Below, in pieces: positions 50,301-59,495 of a stretch of DNA of 64,000 nt. Source of the stretch: Oceanospirillum sp048264105 (GTDB taxonomy: Bacteria; Pseudomonadota; Gammaproteobacteria; Pseudomonadales; Halomonadaceae). Under the pieces are notes generated by a model that saw nothing but the letters and a program-made list of their open reading frames with translations, searched no databases and was not told the DNA's origin. Where the stretch lies: NCBI GenBank assembly GCA_048264105.1, contig JBLXDJ010000001.1, forward strand, positions 310,001-374,000, in the 5' to 3' direction. The position numbers and the translations under genes are program-made. Within the stretch, counting starts at the first letter, position 1. Every line of letters begins with the position of its first letter.

Positions 50301-51596
50301 TTGGAAAAGCAATTAAAACCATTTGATATTCTCGGTTTAGGTTTTATGACATTCGCTTTCTTTCTTGGAGCGGGGAATATTATCTTTCCAACCATGGCGG
50401 GCATGCTGGCCGGTGAAGCTGTGGTGCCGACCATGTTCGGTTTTCTTCTTACGGCGGTAGGTCTGCCACTACTGGGGCTTTTTGCGGTGGCTAAAGCCGG
50501 TGGCGGTATCTCTCAGATGACCCGTATGCTGCACCCGGGCATCGGGATTTTTATCTCTGTTGCCATCTTTATTATTATCGGCCCTCTGATCGCTGCTCCC
50601 CGTACGGGGCTGGTGGCTTTTGAACTGGGTATCAAACCCTTCGGTGAAGAGCCTCTGGTCAGCCAGTTTGGTTACTCACTGATCTTCTTTACTTTGGCTT
50701 CTCTGCTGGCACTGTTCCCGGGCAAACTGATGGACTCTATCGGTAAGGTGCTGACCCCTTTACTGATTGTTCTGCTGGTGGCGCTTTCTGTGGCGGTGTT
50801 AACCGCTTCCGGTGGCGAAGTGCTGCCGACCCATGAGGCCTACCTTGAGGCTCCTTTTGCTAAAGGTATTCTGGATGGCTACAGCACCATGGATGCACTG
50901 GCTTCCATCATGTTCGGTATGCTGATCGTGGATCTGCTGAATAAGAAAGGGGTAACGGATTCCGGCCGTCAGTACCGTTATCTGGTTATCGCGGCACTGA
51001 TCGCTGCTGCCGGTCTGGCCTTTGTTTATGTGTCGCTGTTCTTCCTTGGTGCAGGCTTTGGTGTTGCTGAAGCCAGTTCCGGTGGTGTGATTCTGACAAC
51101 CTTCGTCGATAGCCAGTTCGGTACCGCAGGTCTGGTGGTGCTTTCCGGCGTGATTACCATTGCCTGCCTGACAACCGCGGTGGGTTTGCTGAGTGCCTGC
51201 TCGGATTACTTCTCCCAGCTGACCCGTATCCCTTATGCTGCTTATGTGATCATCAATGCGGTGTTCTGCGTGATGATGGCCAACCTTGAGCTGGGTGTTC
51301 TGATTGAGCTGAGTATTCCGGTTCTGGTATCGGTTTATCCTATCGCCGTTGCCCTGATGCTGTTCAGTGTGTTTTCTGGTTTTATCGCCCATAAGAAGCC
51401 TGCACTGGCGCTGACGCTTGCGGTATCTGTTTTCTTTGGTGCTCTGGAGGGGCTGAAAGCAGCGGGTGTTCAGCTGCCGGATCTGAGCTTTATGCCGCTG
51501 TATGATCTGGGGCTGGCCTGGGTGTTGCCTACGGTCCTGGTTTTGCTCTTCTTTATACTGTTCGCCCGGATTCAGCCGCAAACGGCTCAATCCTGA
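50301..51596 (+). CDS. brnQ: branched-chain amino acid:cation symporter
   Basis: A 431-residue LIVCS-family transporter with about 12 membrane segments. It takes up Leu, Ile and Val with sodium or protons. The N-terminal LGFMTFAFFLGAGNIIFPTM and the following PLLGLFAVAKAGGG are characteristic. The start is TTG at 50301 with AGAGG at the right distance; no ATG with a ribosome site exists in frame nearby. Monocistronic, with a terminator after it. Confidence 0.93.
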   Translation: MEKQLKPFDILGLGFMTFAFFLGAGNIIFPTMAGMLAGEAVVPTMFGFLLTAVGLPLLGLFAVAKAGGGISQMTRMLHPGIGIFISVAIFIIIGPLIAAPRTGLVAFELGIKPFGEEPLVSQFGYSLIFFTLASLLALFPGKLMDSIGKVLTPLLIVLLVALSVAVLTASGGEVLPTHEAYLEAPFAKGILDGYSTMDALASIMFGMLIVDLLNKKGVTDSGRQYRYLVIAALIAAAGLAFVYVSLFFLGAGFGVAEASSGGVILTTFVDSQFGTAGLVVLSGVITIACLTTAVGLLSACSDYFSQLTRIPYAAYVIINAVFCVMMANLELGVLIELSIPVLVSVYPIAVALMLFSVFSGFIAHKKPALALTLAVSVFFGALEGLKAAGVQLPDLSFMPLYDLGLAWVLPTVLVLLFFILFARIQPQTAQS

Positions 51597-51603
51597 TAAG
51601 AAG

Positions 51604-51628
51604 CCCGCCACCATGGCGGTTTTTTTTG
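51604..51628 (+). terminator. terminator after brnQ
   Basis: CCGCC-ACCAT-GGCGG followed by eight T, directly after the brnQ stop. Confidence 0.85.
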
Positions 51629-51724
51629 TGTTCTCTTTTTGAGATTGAGGGCATCAGTTTAATTCATTTCTCATGATGTCTGACCTCGCTTATGGTGAAG
51701 GCTCTAATAATAAAGGAGTTCCGC

Positions 51725-52930
51725 ATGAGTCAGGTTCAGCGTTTTCAGGTGCTGCTGGCGGGTATTTTTAGTCAGATTATCTGTATTGGCATCGCCCGTT
51801 TTTCATATACGCCGCTACTTCCTGTGATGCAGCAGCAAAGCTGGATCGGTGATATAGAAGGGGGCTGGCTGGCTGCCGTTAACTATGCCGGTTATATGGC
51901 AGGTGCTCTGCTTGCGGCATCTCTGAGTGATCTGAAGCTGAAAGATACCCTTTATCGCATCGGACTGATTCTTGCCGTAGTGACGACGGTAATGATGGCG
52001 CTGACCGAGAACTTCTGGCTGTGGGCTATTCTCCGTTTTCTGTCTGGGCTGAGTAGTGCCGGTTCCATGCTGATCGCCTCTGGTTTGATTCTGAACTGGC
52101 TGATCCGACACGGTCATCGCAGTGAACTGGGGATTCATTTTGCCGGTGTTGGTATCGGTATTATGGTGGCGGCCTTGTTTGTCGAACTCATGCTGCAGGT
52201 TGGCCAGAACTGGCAGCAGCAGTGGCTTTGGTTTGGAGCGCTCGCGACGCTTCTTGCGATACCCGCCTGGCGCTGGTTGCCAAGACCTGCGGCTGCGGCG
52301 GTGCAGGGCAGTGCTCAGCAGATGCAGGATATTCCACCTACGCGGAAATTTATGTGGTTGATGCTGACCGCTTATTTTTGTGCCGGTTATGGTTATGTGA
52401 TCAGCGCGACCTTTATCGTGACCATTGTAGAGCGCATTCCTCAGCTGACGGGTATGGGGGCACTGACCTTTGCCGTGGTTGGTCTGGCGGCGGCTCCTGC
52501 GGTGATGAACTGGGATCTGATCGCCCGTCGTGTGGGTTATCTCAATGCTCTGATCATGGCGTACAGCCTGCAGATTGCCGGGATCATTCTGCCCACCTTT
52601 TTCCACTCCCTTGAGGTGGCATTGTTCAGTGCGCTGCTCTTTGGCGGTACCTTTATCGGTTGTGTCAGTCTGGTGCTGACGATGGCGGGCAGGCTTTATC
52701 CGTCGAAACCGGCAAAACTGATGGGGAAGATGACGCTCTCTTATGGTGCGGCTCAGATGATAGCGCCGGCATTAACCGGTTTTCTGGCAGAACGAACCGG
52801 GCAGTATGATCTGGGGTTGTGGCTGGCGGGAGGCTTTGTGGCGGTTGGGACGCTACTGATTATCTGGCTGAAACTGACCGACAGTACCGCGCAAACACTG
52901 GATGAAACCGGACGACTGCAAACGGCCTGA
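51725..52930 (+). CDS. YbfB/YjiJ-family MFS transporter
   Basis: A 401-residue major facilitator protein with 12 hydrophobic segments. The N-terminal GIFSQIICIGIARFSYTPLL and MAGALLAASLSD are the marks of the YbfB/YjiJ group (MFS_4). The ATG at 51725 has AAGGAG eight bases upstream. A central cytoplasmic loop lies at about 190-215. Family members may export sugars or drugs; no substrate is established. It stands alone. Confidence 0.88.
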   Translation: MSQVQRFQVLLAGIFSQIICIGIARFSYTPLLPVMQQQSWIGDIEGGWLAAVNYAGYMAGALLAASLSDLKLKDTLYRIGLILAVVTTVMMALTENFWLWAILRFLSGLSSAGSMLIASGLILNWLIRHGHRSELGIHFAGVGIGIMVAALFVELMLQVGQNWQQQWLWFGALATLLAIPAWRWLPRPAAAAVQGSAQQMQDIPPTRKFMWLMLTAYFCAGYGYVISATFIVTIVERIPQLTGMGALTFAVVGLAAAPAVMNWDLIARRVGYLNALIMAYSLQIAGIILPTFFHSLEVALFSALLFGGTFIGCVSLVLTMAGRLYPSKPAKLMGKMTLSYGAAQMIAPALTGFLAERTGQYDLGLWLAGGFVAVGTLLIIWLKLTDSTAQTLDETGRLQTA

Positions 52931-53039
52931 TTTTTCAGGCCGCGTTTTGTATATATTCAGACGGATTAGGGTTTGCTTATCGGGCTGGGGGCGCTGATCA
53001 GGCTGTAACTTTACTTATTCGGGTTGCACGCTTGCTTAT

Positions 53040-53330
53040 TCAGGCTGATAGCTTGTTCATCAGCAACGTTACCTTGGGAGCGACATTGGCCGGAGCGTTG
53101 CCGCCGATCTCATGGGCCAGCTCTTTTTGCTCGCCGGGAGCCAGGTTTTGTCTGCTTTGTTGCAGCCAATGCTGGCCAAGGGGGGAATCGTCCATGCAGA
53201 AATAGGCGGCAGCCAGATAGGGAAGCGCTGCCGGGTTTCTGCTGATTAGCCAAAGATCCATGGCGCTCTCCTTGAGAAACCAGAATTTGCCTTCCCTCAG
53301 CAGCTGGTTCAGATAGCTTGCAATGGTCAT
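53040..53330 (-). CDS. small helical protein of unknown function
   Basis: A 96-residue protein without signal peptide or cysteine pattern beyond a single Cys. It is helical, with LKESAMDLWLISRNPAALPY and YLAAAYFCMDDSPLGQHWLQ, somewhat like a TPR-type helical pair. I do not recognise a family. The ribosome site (GAGATC) is weak. Short GCTTATTC-type repeats lie at its 3' end. Codon use looks like that of its neighbours, which supports it being a gene. Confidence 0.5.
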   Translation of the reverse strand: MTIASYLNQLLREGKFWFLKESAMDLWLISRNPAALPYLAAAYFCMDDSPLGQHWLQQSRQNLAPGEQKELAHEIGGNAPANVAPKVTLLMNKLSA

Positions 53331-53492
53331 GATGATCTCATTAATCTAAAGTTGGTTTTTATATTCTGGTAAAGCTCAGGGAGCTTGTCACGCACCGGAA
53401 ACTGACGGATTCTGACCTGAATTTTGATCCCGTAGTGCGGACCAGCTAAAACTGCTAGCATTCCACTTCTTTATATTCTGCAGGACACCACT

Positions 53493-55613
53493 TTGCTTTC
53501 GTTGCCATTGTTTCGATCGTTGTCATTGTTTCGATGCTTGCTGACCCGTCTGTGTATCGCTTCTCTGCTTGTTGTCTCTGTTCTCTTCTGCCTGATGTTG
53601 GTGGCGCAGCCTGTTATGGCCGACACATCGGGAACAGTGCAGAGCAGTCCTGAGCGTCTGGATGTTGAATTCAGCTGGCTGGATGATCCCGGCGAACCTC
53701 TCTCTCTGCAGCAGGCGATCAATCGCTACCGGCATAACGCATTCCAGCCGATGGGGCACTCCATTGGGCGGGGCTATACGTTATCTAATTCCTGGTTGAG
53801 TCTTACGGTGTCTGATGCGCAGCTGAATAGCTTTGATTACCTGTGGATGGAGCCGTCGCATCTGAATATCGTCGATGTCTATTATCAGACCGGCGCAGAC
53901 CGTCATGATGCGGGAAGCTATCAGAAGCTTTCTCTGGGGGATCATGCGGATAGCTCAGAAAAGACCTACCGGCATTTTCGTATGCTGTTTCCGCTGAAGA
54001 AGATTCGGGCTTATCAGGCCTACCCGGATTTCAAAGCGTTGGGTGATTATCAGATCTTTGTCCGGGTCCGGACAAACAGTACCCATGCAATCAGTATTTC
54101 GATGCTGTCCGATACCGCGATGGTGGGTGACAGCAATATTTATCTGTTTTTCTATGCCGGTTTTACGGCGATCGCCTTTATTCTGGCGGCCTTTGCGATG
54201 TTTGTGGCTTACCGCCTGAGAGACCGGGTTTACTTCTGGTACGCCCTTTATCTTCTGACCATTATGGCCGCCTACATGCCGATTACCGGCATCTTCTTTG
54301 TTGTGTTTAAAGATGCGCCGCCTTATCTGTCCGATCTGTTCAGTGGTGGGGGGACAGGTTTTGGGTTCTTCTGTTTCAGTCTGCTCAGTATTCATCTGTT
54401 GTCTGCCGACCGAACCATCAATCCCTGGCTGAAAGGCTATCTGCAACTGACCGGGGTTGCGGGTCTGCTGCAGGCGATATTGTCTCCCTTTGATGCTTAT
54501 TCCTATGTGGCTGGTGTGATCGGTCTGAATGCGATCCTCTTTTCTCTGGTTCTGCTTATCAGCTTTGGTGCCCGGGTGAAAAATGGCTCTATGGGAGATC
54601 GCTTTGTTTTCTCAGCGCTCTTTATCACCATGGTGGGCATTCTGATTAACTTCAGCCGTTTGCTGGGTTGGGTGCCGGAAAATATCTTTACCATTCATGC
54701 GTTCCAGATGTCCTCGTTGTTGCACATGCTGCTGCTGAATCAGGCTTTTGCTGAACGTGTGATGTCGGCAGAGCGAACGGCCCTTAAGGCTGCGCAGCTG
54801 GCAGAACACAATGCGAAAGAGATGGCAAAAGGCATGAATCAGGAATTGATAAAGGTGCTGGAGCAGGAGAAAGCGCTTCGTATTGAGCAGGAGCGTTTCA
54901 TCGATATGATCTCCCATGAATACCGCACCCCATTGTCGATTCTGAAAACTAATCTGGAAATTCTGGAGCTGAAAGAGAAGCCCGAGTGGACCGGACGTCA
55001 CAACCTGCATGTGATGCAGCAGGCGTCAGCCCGTTTGCAGGAGGTGTTTGATAAAACCATCAAGGGAGCCAGCTGGAAGCAGGCCCTTGCTCAGCGACAT
55101 GAAAAGAGAGAGATGGTCTCTTTGCTGGATCACTTTATGGATGAAGCGCACCTGATGTGGAGTGGTGTCCGGCTGCAGTATGATGTGCGGGTTCATCATG
55201 CGTGGTACAAGAGTCTCGATTCCTCGCTGATGAAAACCGTGGTGCTTAACCTGATCGACAATGCCCGTAAGTACAGCTCTGACCCTTTTGCCATTAAGGT
55301 CTCGCTGGAAGAATCTCCGAACAGGGACGGGCTGATATTCACGGTGATGAATCCGGTGGATTGTCGGGTGAATCGGGGCGGTGAGGAGCTGACCCGGAAA
55401 TATACCCGGGGGGCGAACAGTGCCGGAACCAGTGGACTTGGTTTAGGGCTGAATCTGGTGGAGCAGATTGTTGAGCAGCAGGGCGACCAGCTGGAGTTAA
55501 TCGACTCAGATCAGCAGTTTGAGGCCCGTATCTACCTGTCGGGTGAGCCTGCGCCGGATGAAGCTCTGTCGTCCTTCGAGAATGGCAGAAAGCCGGGGCC
55601 TGATTTCGGGTAG
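53493..55613 (+). CDS. 7TM-DISM sensor histidine kinase
   Basis: A 706-residue inner-membrane kinase. It has a signal-like N-terminus (LLVVSVLFCLMLVAQPVMA), a periplasmic 7TMR-DISMED2 carbohydrate-binding-like domain (about 50-205), seven membrane segments (about 215-420), a coiled linker, and a kinase core with phospho-His in MISHEYRTPLS (near 472), N box NLIDNARKYS and G box GTSGLGLGL. The TTG at 53493 is the first supported start; a later start is possible. The response regulator gene follows 96 bp downstream, so the two form a pair. Confidence 0.9.
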   Translation: MLSLPLFRSLSLFRCLLTRLCIASLLVVSVLFCLMLVAQPVMADTSGTVQSSPERLDVEFSWLDDPGEPLSLQQAINRYRHNAFQPMGHSIGRGYTLSNSWLSLTVSDAQLNSFDYLWMEPSHLNIVDVYYQTGADRHDAGSYQKLSLGDHADSSEKTYRHFRMLFPLKKIRAYQAYPDFKALGDYQIFVRVRTNSTHAISISMLSDTAMVGDSNIYLFFYAGFTAIAFILAAFAMFVAYRLRDRVYFWYALYLLTIMAAYMPITGIFFVVFKDAPPYLSDLFSGGGTGFGFFCFSLLSIHLLSADRTINPWLKGYLQLTGVAGLLQAILSPFDAYSYVAGVIGLNAILFSLVLLISFGARVKNGSMGDRFVFSALFITMVGILINFSRLLGWVPENIFTIHAFQMSSLLHMLLLNQAFAERVMSAERTALKAAQLAEHNAKEMAKGMNQELIKVLEQEKALRIEQERFIDMISHEYRTPLSILKTNLEILELKEKPEWTGRHNLHVMQQASARLQEVFDKTIKGASWKQALAQRHEKREMVSLLDHFMDEAHLMWSGVRLQYDVRVHHAWYKSLDSSLMKTVVLNLIDNARKYSSDPFAIKVSLEESPNRDGLIFTVMNPVDCRVNRGGEELTRKYTRGANSAGTSGLGLGLNLVEQIVEQQGDQLELIDSDQQFEARIYLSGEPAPDEALSSFENGRKPGPDFG

Positions 55614-55709
55614 ACGGTCTGCATGGCTTGTTTTTTGATTTTGAATATCTGAATTTCCGGTGTCAGCCGTGAGCTGAACCGTGTCGCTATCGGTTAGGAG
55701 TGGGGCAGA

Positions 55710-56447
55710 ATGAACGTAATAAAGGGACTTTCCCAGCCGGTTTCTGTTGTGCTGGTGGAAGATGATCAGTTCCTGCGTGACAGTCTGGTGGAATATCTGG
55801 GGCTGAAAGGTCTGGAAGTTAAAGGAACAGGAACCGCTGCCGGCTTTTACAGCCTGCTGGAGGAACGTGACTTTCAGGTTGCTGTGATCGATCTTGGTTT
55901 ACCGGATGCATCCGGTGAAGAGCTGGTGGATTTTGCCCGTCAGAACAGTGATATGTCCCTGATTGTGATTACCGCTAATGATGGCCTTAACTCCCGGGTG
56001 AGCTGCTATCGCTCCGGTGCGGATCTGTTTATGGGTAAGCCGGTTGAAGGGCAGGAGCTGGCGGCAGCCATTATGAGTCTCGCTGAACGCCAGGTCAGTC
56101 GGGTAGCCGCTGATCCCGTTGAGTCTGAAGAGGTTGCAGGCTGGCAGCTGAACAGTAAGAGCTGGTCGTTGCTGACACCTAAAAAAGATGAAATCGATTG
56201 TACGGTGAAAGAGTATCGCCTGTTGGCGTTGCTGGCTGAAACGCCTTCTGAGCCGGTTAAGCGCCCCAAGCTTCTGCTGGCTTTGTACGGCCGTGATGAT
56301 GAGAGTGCCCAGCGCGCGCTGGATACGTTGGTTCGTCGGTTGCGTCAGAAGATTCAGCAGTATTGGGATGACGATGGTTCTCCGATCCGCACGGTATACA
56401 GCGTGGGTTATCTGTTTGCTGATGCGATAACGCTGAAAACGTCCTAG
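55710..56447 (+). CDS. OmpR-family response regulator
   Basis: A 245-residue two-component regulator. The receiver has the acidic pair E17-D18-D19, the phospho-acceptor D61 in VIDLGLPDASG and K110 in FMGKP. The C-terminal winged helix (about 145-240) ends RQKIQQYWDD...IRTVYSVGYLF with RRLRQKI, as in OmpR/PhoB regulators. The partner is the 7TM-DISM kinase just upstream. AGGAGTGGGG precedes the ATG. Target genes are unknown. Confidence 0.92.
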   Translation: MNVIKGLSQPVSVVLVEDDQFLRDSLVEYLGLKGLEVKGTGTAAGFYSLLEERDFQVAVIDLGLPDASGEELVDFARQNSDMSLIVITANDGLNSRVSCYRSGADLFMGKPVEGQELAAAIMSLAERQVSRVAADPVESEEVAGWQLNSKSWSLLTPKKDEIDCTVKEYRLLALLAETPSEPVKRPKLLLALYGRDDESAQRALDTLVRRLRQKIQQYWDDDGSPIRTVYSVGYLFADAITLKTS

Positions 56448-56534
56448 TTTGCTTTCTGTATTGAGTTCGCATTCTGCAGTCCCCGTCGATCTGACCACAA
56501 CGATCTGATCACGAACAAGTAATGCCTGTCGGTT

Positions 56535-57467
56535 TTATCCGGCAGGCAAGGGGGCTGTTGCATCCGTTGGTGTGCGGTCTGCAAAGGCCTGTTTTCGGGC
56601 AAGGTCGAGCACGATGCTCTTGATGCCATCGAGTTTGGCGGATTGGTAATCCTTTCGCCAGATCAGCAGCGTTTTAACCTGTGCGAAGCGCTCCGGCAGT
56701 TCAAAGCGTTGCACACTTGAACCAATTAACAGCACGTCGAGCACCGATTCCGGAATTACAGCAATGCCGGTTCCGGCAGAAACACAGGCCGCAAGTGCAT
56801 GATAGGAACTCATCTCCATGCCGTTCCGTGCCGTTGCTCCTTCGCTGGAGAGCCAGTTTTCAAATATGCGTCGGTACGCGCAGCCACTTCTGAATGTGAT
56901 CAGGTTTTCGTGCAGAGCGTCAGTGGCAGAGCGGAATCCTTTTCCTCTGGCGGCGATAAGCACCAGTTTTTCCTGATGGGCTTCCAGACTTTCAAACTCC
57001 GATGAGATCACAGGCTCGCCGACAAAGGCGGCATCCAGTTCATAGTGCTGCACCCGTTCAACCAGATTGCCAGTGGTGTCGGTCACAAGGTCCAGCTGAA
57101 CCTTAGGATGCATCCCGTGGTAGATCGAAAGCAGTTCCGGCAGACGGGCAGCTGCGGTGCTTTCCATGGAGCCCAGTTTCAGCTGGCCCTGCGTGATGCC
57201 GCCCCGAAAGGCCGCCTCAGTATCTTCCGCCAGTTGCAGCAGGCGATCGGCATAACCGAGAAGCTGTGTGCCCTCAGCGGTCAGTTCCAGCCGTCGGTTG
57301 ATGCGATGAAAAAGCGTAACCTCAAGACGTTCCTCAAGCTGCATCAGGCGGGTGCTGATATTCGACTGAACACGGTTCAGCTTTCGGGCCGCACGAGTGA
57401 CGCCCCCTTCCGTTGCAACGGTGCGAAAGATCTCTAATGCATCCAGATCCAGATTGTTCAGTGCCAT
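56535..57467 (-). CDS. LysR-family regulator
   Basis: A 310-residue LysR-type regulator with the helix-turn-helix at about 6-65 (LDALEIFRTVATEGGVTRAA, QSNISTRLMQLEERL). The effector domain carries QGQLKLGSMESTAA and ends with SVQRFELPERFAQVKTLLIW. It is divergent from the nitronate monooxygenase gene (176 bp apart), suggesting control of that gene. A palindrome (GCCTG.CGG / CCG.CAGGC) overlaps its stop codon. Confidence 0.9.
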   Translation of the reverse strand: MALNNLDLDALEIFRTVATEGGVTRAARKLNRVQSNISTRLMQLEERLEVTLFHRINRRLELTAEGTQLLGYADRLLQLAEDTEAAFRGGITQGQLKLGSMESTAAARLPELLSIYHGMHPKVQLDLVTDTTGNLVERVQHYELDAAFVGEPVISSEFESLEAHQEKLVLIAARGKGFRSATDALHENLITFRSGCAYRRIFENWLSSEGATARNGMEMSSYHALAACVSAGTGIAVIPESVLDVLLIGSSVQRFELPERFAQVKTLLIWRKDYQSAKLDGIKSIVLDLARKQAFADRTPTDATAPLPAG

Positions 57468-57643
57468 CTTATTTCCTGATGAAGTGTTCTCTATAAATCA
57501 TTATTAATGATGCGAGTCCTAGCATATCCTCCCCCGTATCAGATCAGCAACTTTGATCACTTTTGGTCATAGATTTATGGCTTTCGATCTCAGATTTCTG
57601 GTTGTTAATTTTGGCTATAGCCTTCAAATATCAGGGAGAACGT

Positions 57644-58729
57644 ATGCCCGCACAATCATCGGGTCTTTCCAAATCTCAGACAGATTCTAAAGCGGGGCGC
57701 TGGTTACAGCAGGCGCTGGAATACCCGGTATTTCAGTCGCCGATGGCGGGTTCCCAGGGCAGTGCTTTGGCAGTAGCTGTGAGTGATGCCGGGGGGCTGG
57801 GTGCGATTCCCTGCGCGATGCTGTCAACACAGCAGGTTGCTGAGGCTCTGCAAACGGTACGTGAGAAAGCGGGGCGGATCATTAACGTGAACTTTTTCTG
57901 TCATCAGCCGCCGGAACCCTCTGCTGCCGCCCAAAGTCGATGGCTGGAGGCTTTATCACCTTATTTTGATGAGTTAAATGTTGATCCCTCCGGTGTGGCC
58001 GCAGGCGCTGGCCGTCAGCCTTTCAGTCAGGAATATCTGTCGGCCATCACCCCCTTTGAGCCTGAGGTGGTCAGTTTTCACTTCGGGTTGCCTGATCCGG
58101 TGATGATCGCCGCGATTAAAGGCTGGGGAGGGTTGGTGGCGGCTTCAGCTACCACGTTGGAAGAGGGTATCTGGCTGGAGCAAAACGGTGCGGATCTGGT
58201 GATTGCCCAAGGCCTTGAAGCGGGTGGCCACCGTGGACATTTTTTGCGGAATGATCTTGAAGATCAGTTGCCGACAGAGTCACTGGTATCGGCCCTTGTG
58301 CAGGCGATTCATGTGCCTGTGATTGCCGCCGGAGGTATATCCACGCCGGAGCAGGTGGCACAGATGCTGCATTGTGGTGCGTCGGCGGTTCAGGTAGGAA
58401 CGGCATTTTTGCTCACGCCGGAGGCGACGACTTCAGAGGTTCATCGGGCGGCACTCAGAAGCGATCTGGTCGGCGAAACAGCCATTACTAACCTGTTTTC
58501 CGGGCGTCCCGCCAGAGGGATGGTGAATCGCCTGATGATTGAGCAGGGGCCAATGTCTGACAAGCCGCCTGCATTTCCTTTGGCGACGAATGCAGTTGCT
58601 CCCCTTCGGGCTGCCGCTGAATCTAAGGCGAGCTGGGACTTTTCACCACTCTGGGCGGGCACCGGGGCGGCAGCCTGTCAGGAGAAAGCCGCATCTGATC
58701 TGGTCAGATGGCTGTGTTCCGCTGTCTAA
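57644..58729 (+). CDS. nitronate monooxygenase family flavoprotein
   Basis: A 361-residue FMN-dependent TIM-barrel enzyme of the nitronate monooxygenase/2-nitropropane dioxygenase family, which oxidises nitronates such as propionate 3-nitronate. Marks are VAVSDAGGLGAIPCA (FMN site), VNFFCHQPP, GLEAGGHRGHF and VIAAGGISTPEQVAQMLHCG with AVQVGTAFL. The ATG at 57644 has AGGGAGAACG before it. The substrate may differ from nitronates, since many members are annotated only by fold. Divergent from a LysR gene. Confidence 0.9.
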   Translation: MPAQSSGLSKSQTDSKAGRWLQQALEYPVFQSPMAGSQGSALAVAVSDAGGLGAIPCAMLSTQQVAEALQTVREKAGRIINVNFFCHQPPEPSAAAQSRWLEALSPYFDELNVDPSGVAAGAGRQPFSQEYLSAITPFEPEVVSFHFGLPDPVMIAAIKGWGGLVAASATTLEEGIWLEQNGADLVIAQGLEAGGHRGHFLRNDLEDQLPTESLVSALVQAIHVPVIAAGGISTPEQVAQMLHCGASAVQVGTAFLLTPEATTSEVHRAALRSDLVGETAITNLFSGRPARGMVNRLMIEQGPMSDKPPAFPLATNAVAPLRAAAESKASWDFSPLWAGTGAAACQEKAASDLVRWLCSAV

Positions 58730-58782
58730 ATCCCGCTGGTTGAGTTTCGATGGCTGAGTTTTGAATGCGCTGCAGACTGACC

Positions 58783-58818
58783 ATTCAACGGATAAAACGG
58801 ATTCAACGAATACAACGG
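58783..58818. repeat. 18-bp tandem duplication over a stop codon
   Basis: Two units start at 58783 and 58801 (ATTCAACGGATAAAACGG and ATTCAACGAATACAACGG, 16 of 18 the same). The second covers the last codons and the stop of the minus-strand DCC gene. Confidence 0.7.
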
Positions 58819-59213
58819 TCACAAGGCTCTTTTTGCAGCCGTGGCCGTATCCGGGCAAAACCACTGTAGAGGTGGTCAAACAGCGGCCTGAGGACAGGCC
58901 AGCCTGTGGGCTTCATCAGCCAGCCTAAACCGATCTGCTGGTAAATCTTTCGGGTGGCTTCCATGGCCACCGACCATTCGCCCCGAGGGTCTCTCAGGTG
59001 CAGCTCTTTCATCAGTTCGCTCAGTGTTTTGCCGGTCGGTCGGGCATCGAAATCAGCGGCACTGATATCAACAAAACCCAGTGCATAACCACGCTTCTGG
59101 CAGCGTTTTTTCAGCCAGTTAACCTCTTTTCGGCAGAGCGGGCAGGCGCCATCATAAAACAAGGTGTAGAGATCCTGCTGGTTATTGCTGCTGGTAGACT
59201 TCATTCCTGACAC
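58803..59213 (-). CDS. thiol-disulfide oxidoreductase-like DCC (DUF393) protein
   Basis: A 136-residue DCC-family protein. The thioredoxin-like motif DGACPLCRKEVNWL (about 21-34) carries the CxxC pair, preceded by LFYDG as in the family. The rest is helical, with LHLRDPRGEWSVAMEA and the C-terminal LFDHLYSGFARIR typical of DUF393. It is predicted cytoplasmic with a redox role, but no substrate is known. The 3' end is modified by an 18-bp tandem duplication. Confidence 0.88.
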   Translation of the reverse strand: MSGMKSTSSNNQQDLYTLFYDGACPLCRKEVNWLKKRCQKRGYALGFVDISAADFDARPTGKTLSELMKELHLRDPRGEWSVAMEATRKIYQQIGLGWLMKPTGWPVLRPLFDHLYSGFARIRPRLQKEPCDRCIR

Positions 59214-59495
59214 TCCCGGTAAGTTCTCTCGTCTATACGTTGATACCGCTAAAGTAGTTTCTGAGCTCTCAGGATTGGCTGGTGTCTTTCTCTGTATCAG
59301 ACAAGTTGGGTTTTGGTGTTCTGGCGATTAAAACCTTTCATAAGACTCGGGTTGGCATCTTTTTATTGTTAATGGTCATTTTGTGCTTTTTATCACTAAT
59401 TTGCACTCTGGGGGCGTGTGCTTTAGGCACATTAGCCAAGCCGGTTTGGTGACAATAATGCGGACAATAAAAACACCATTAACCGAGATCCTCTT

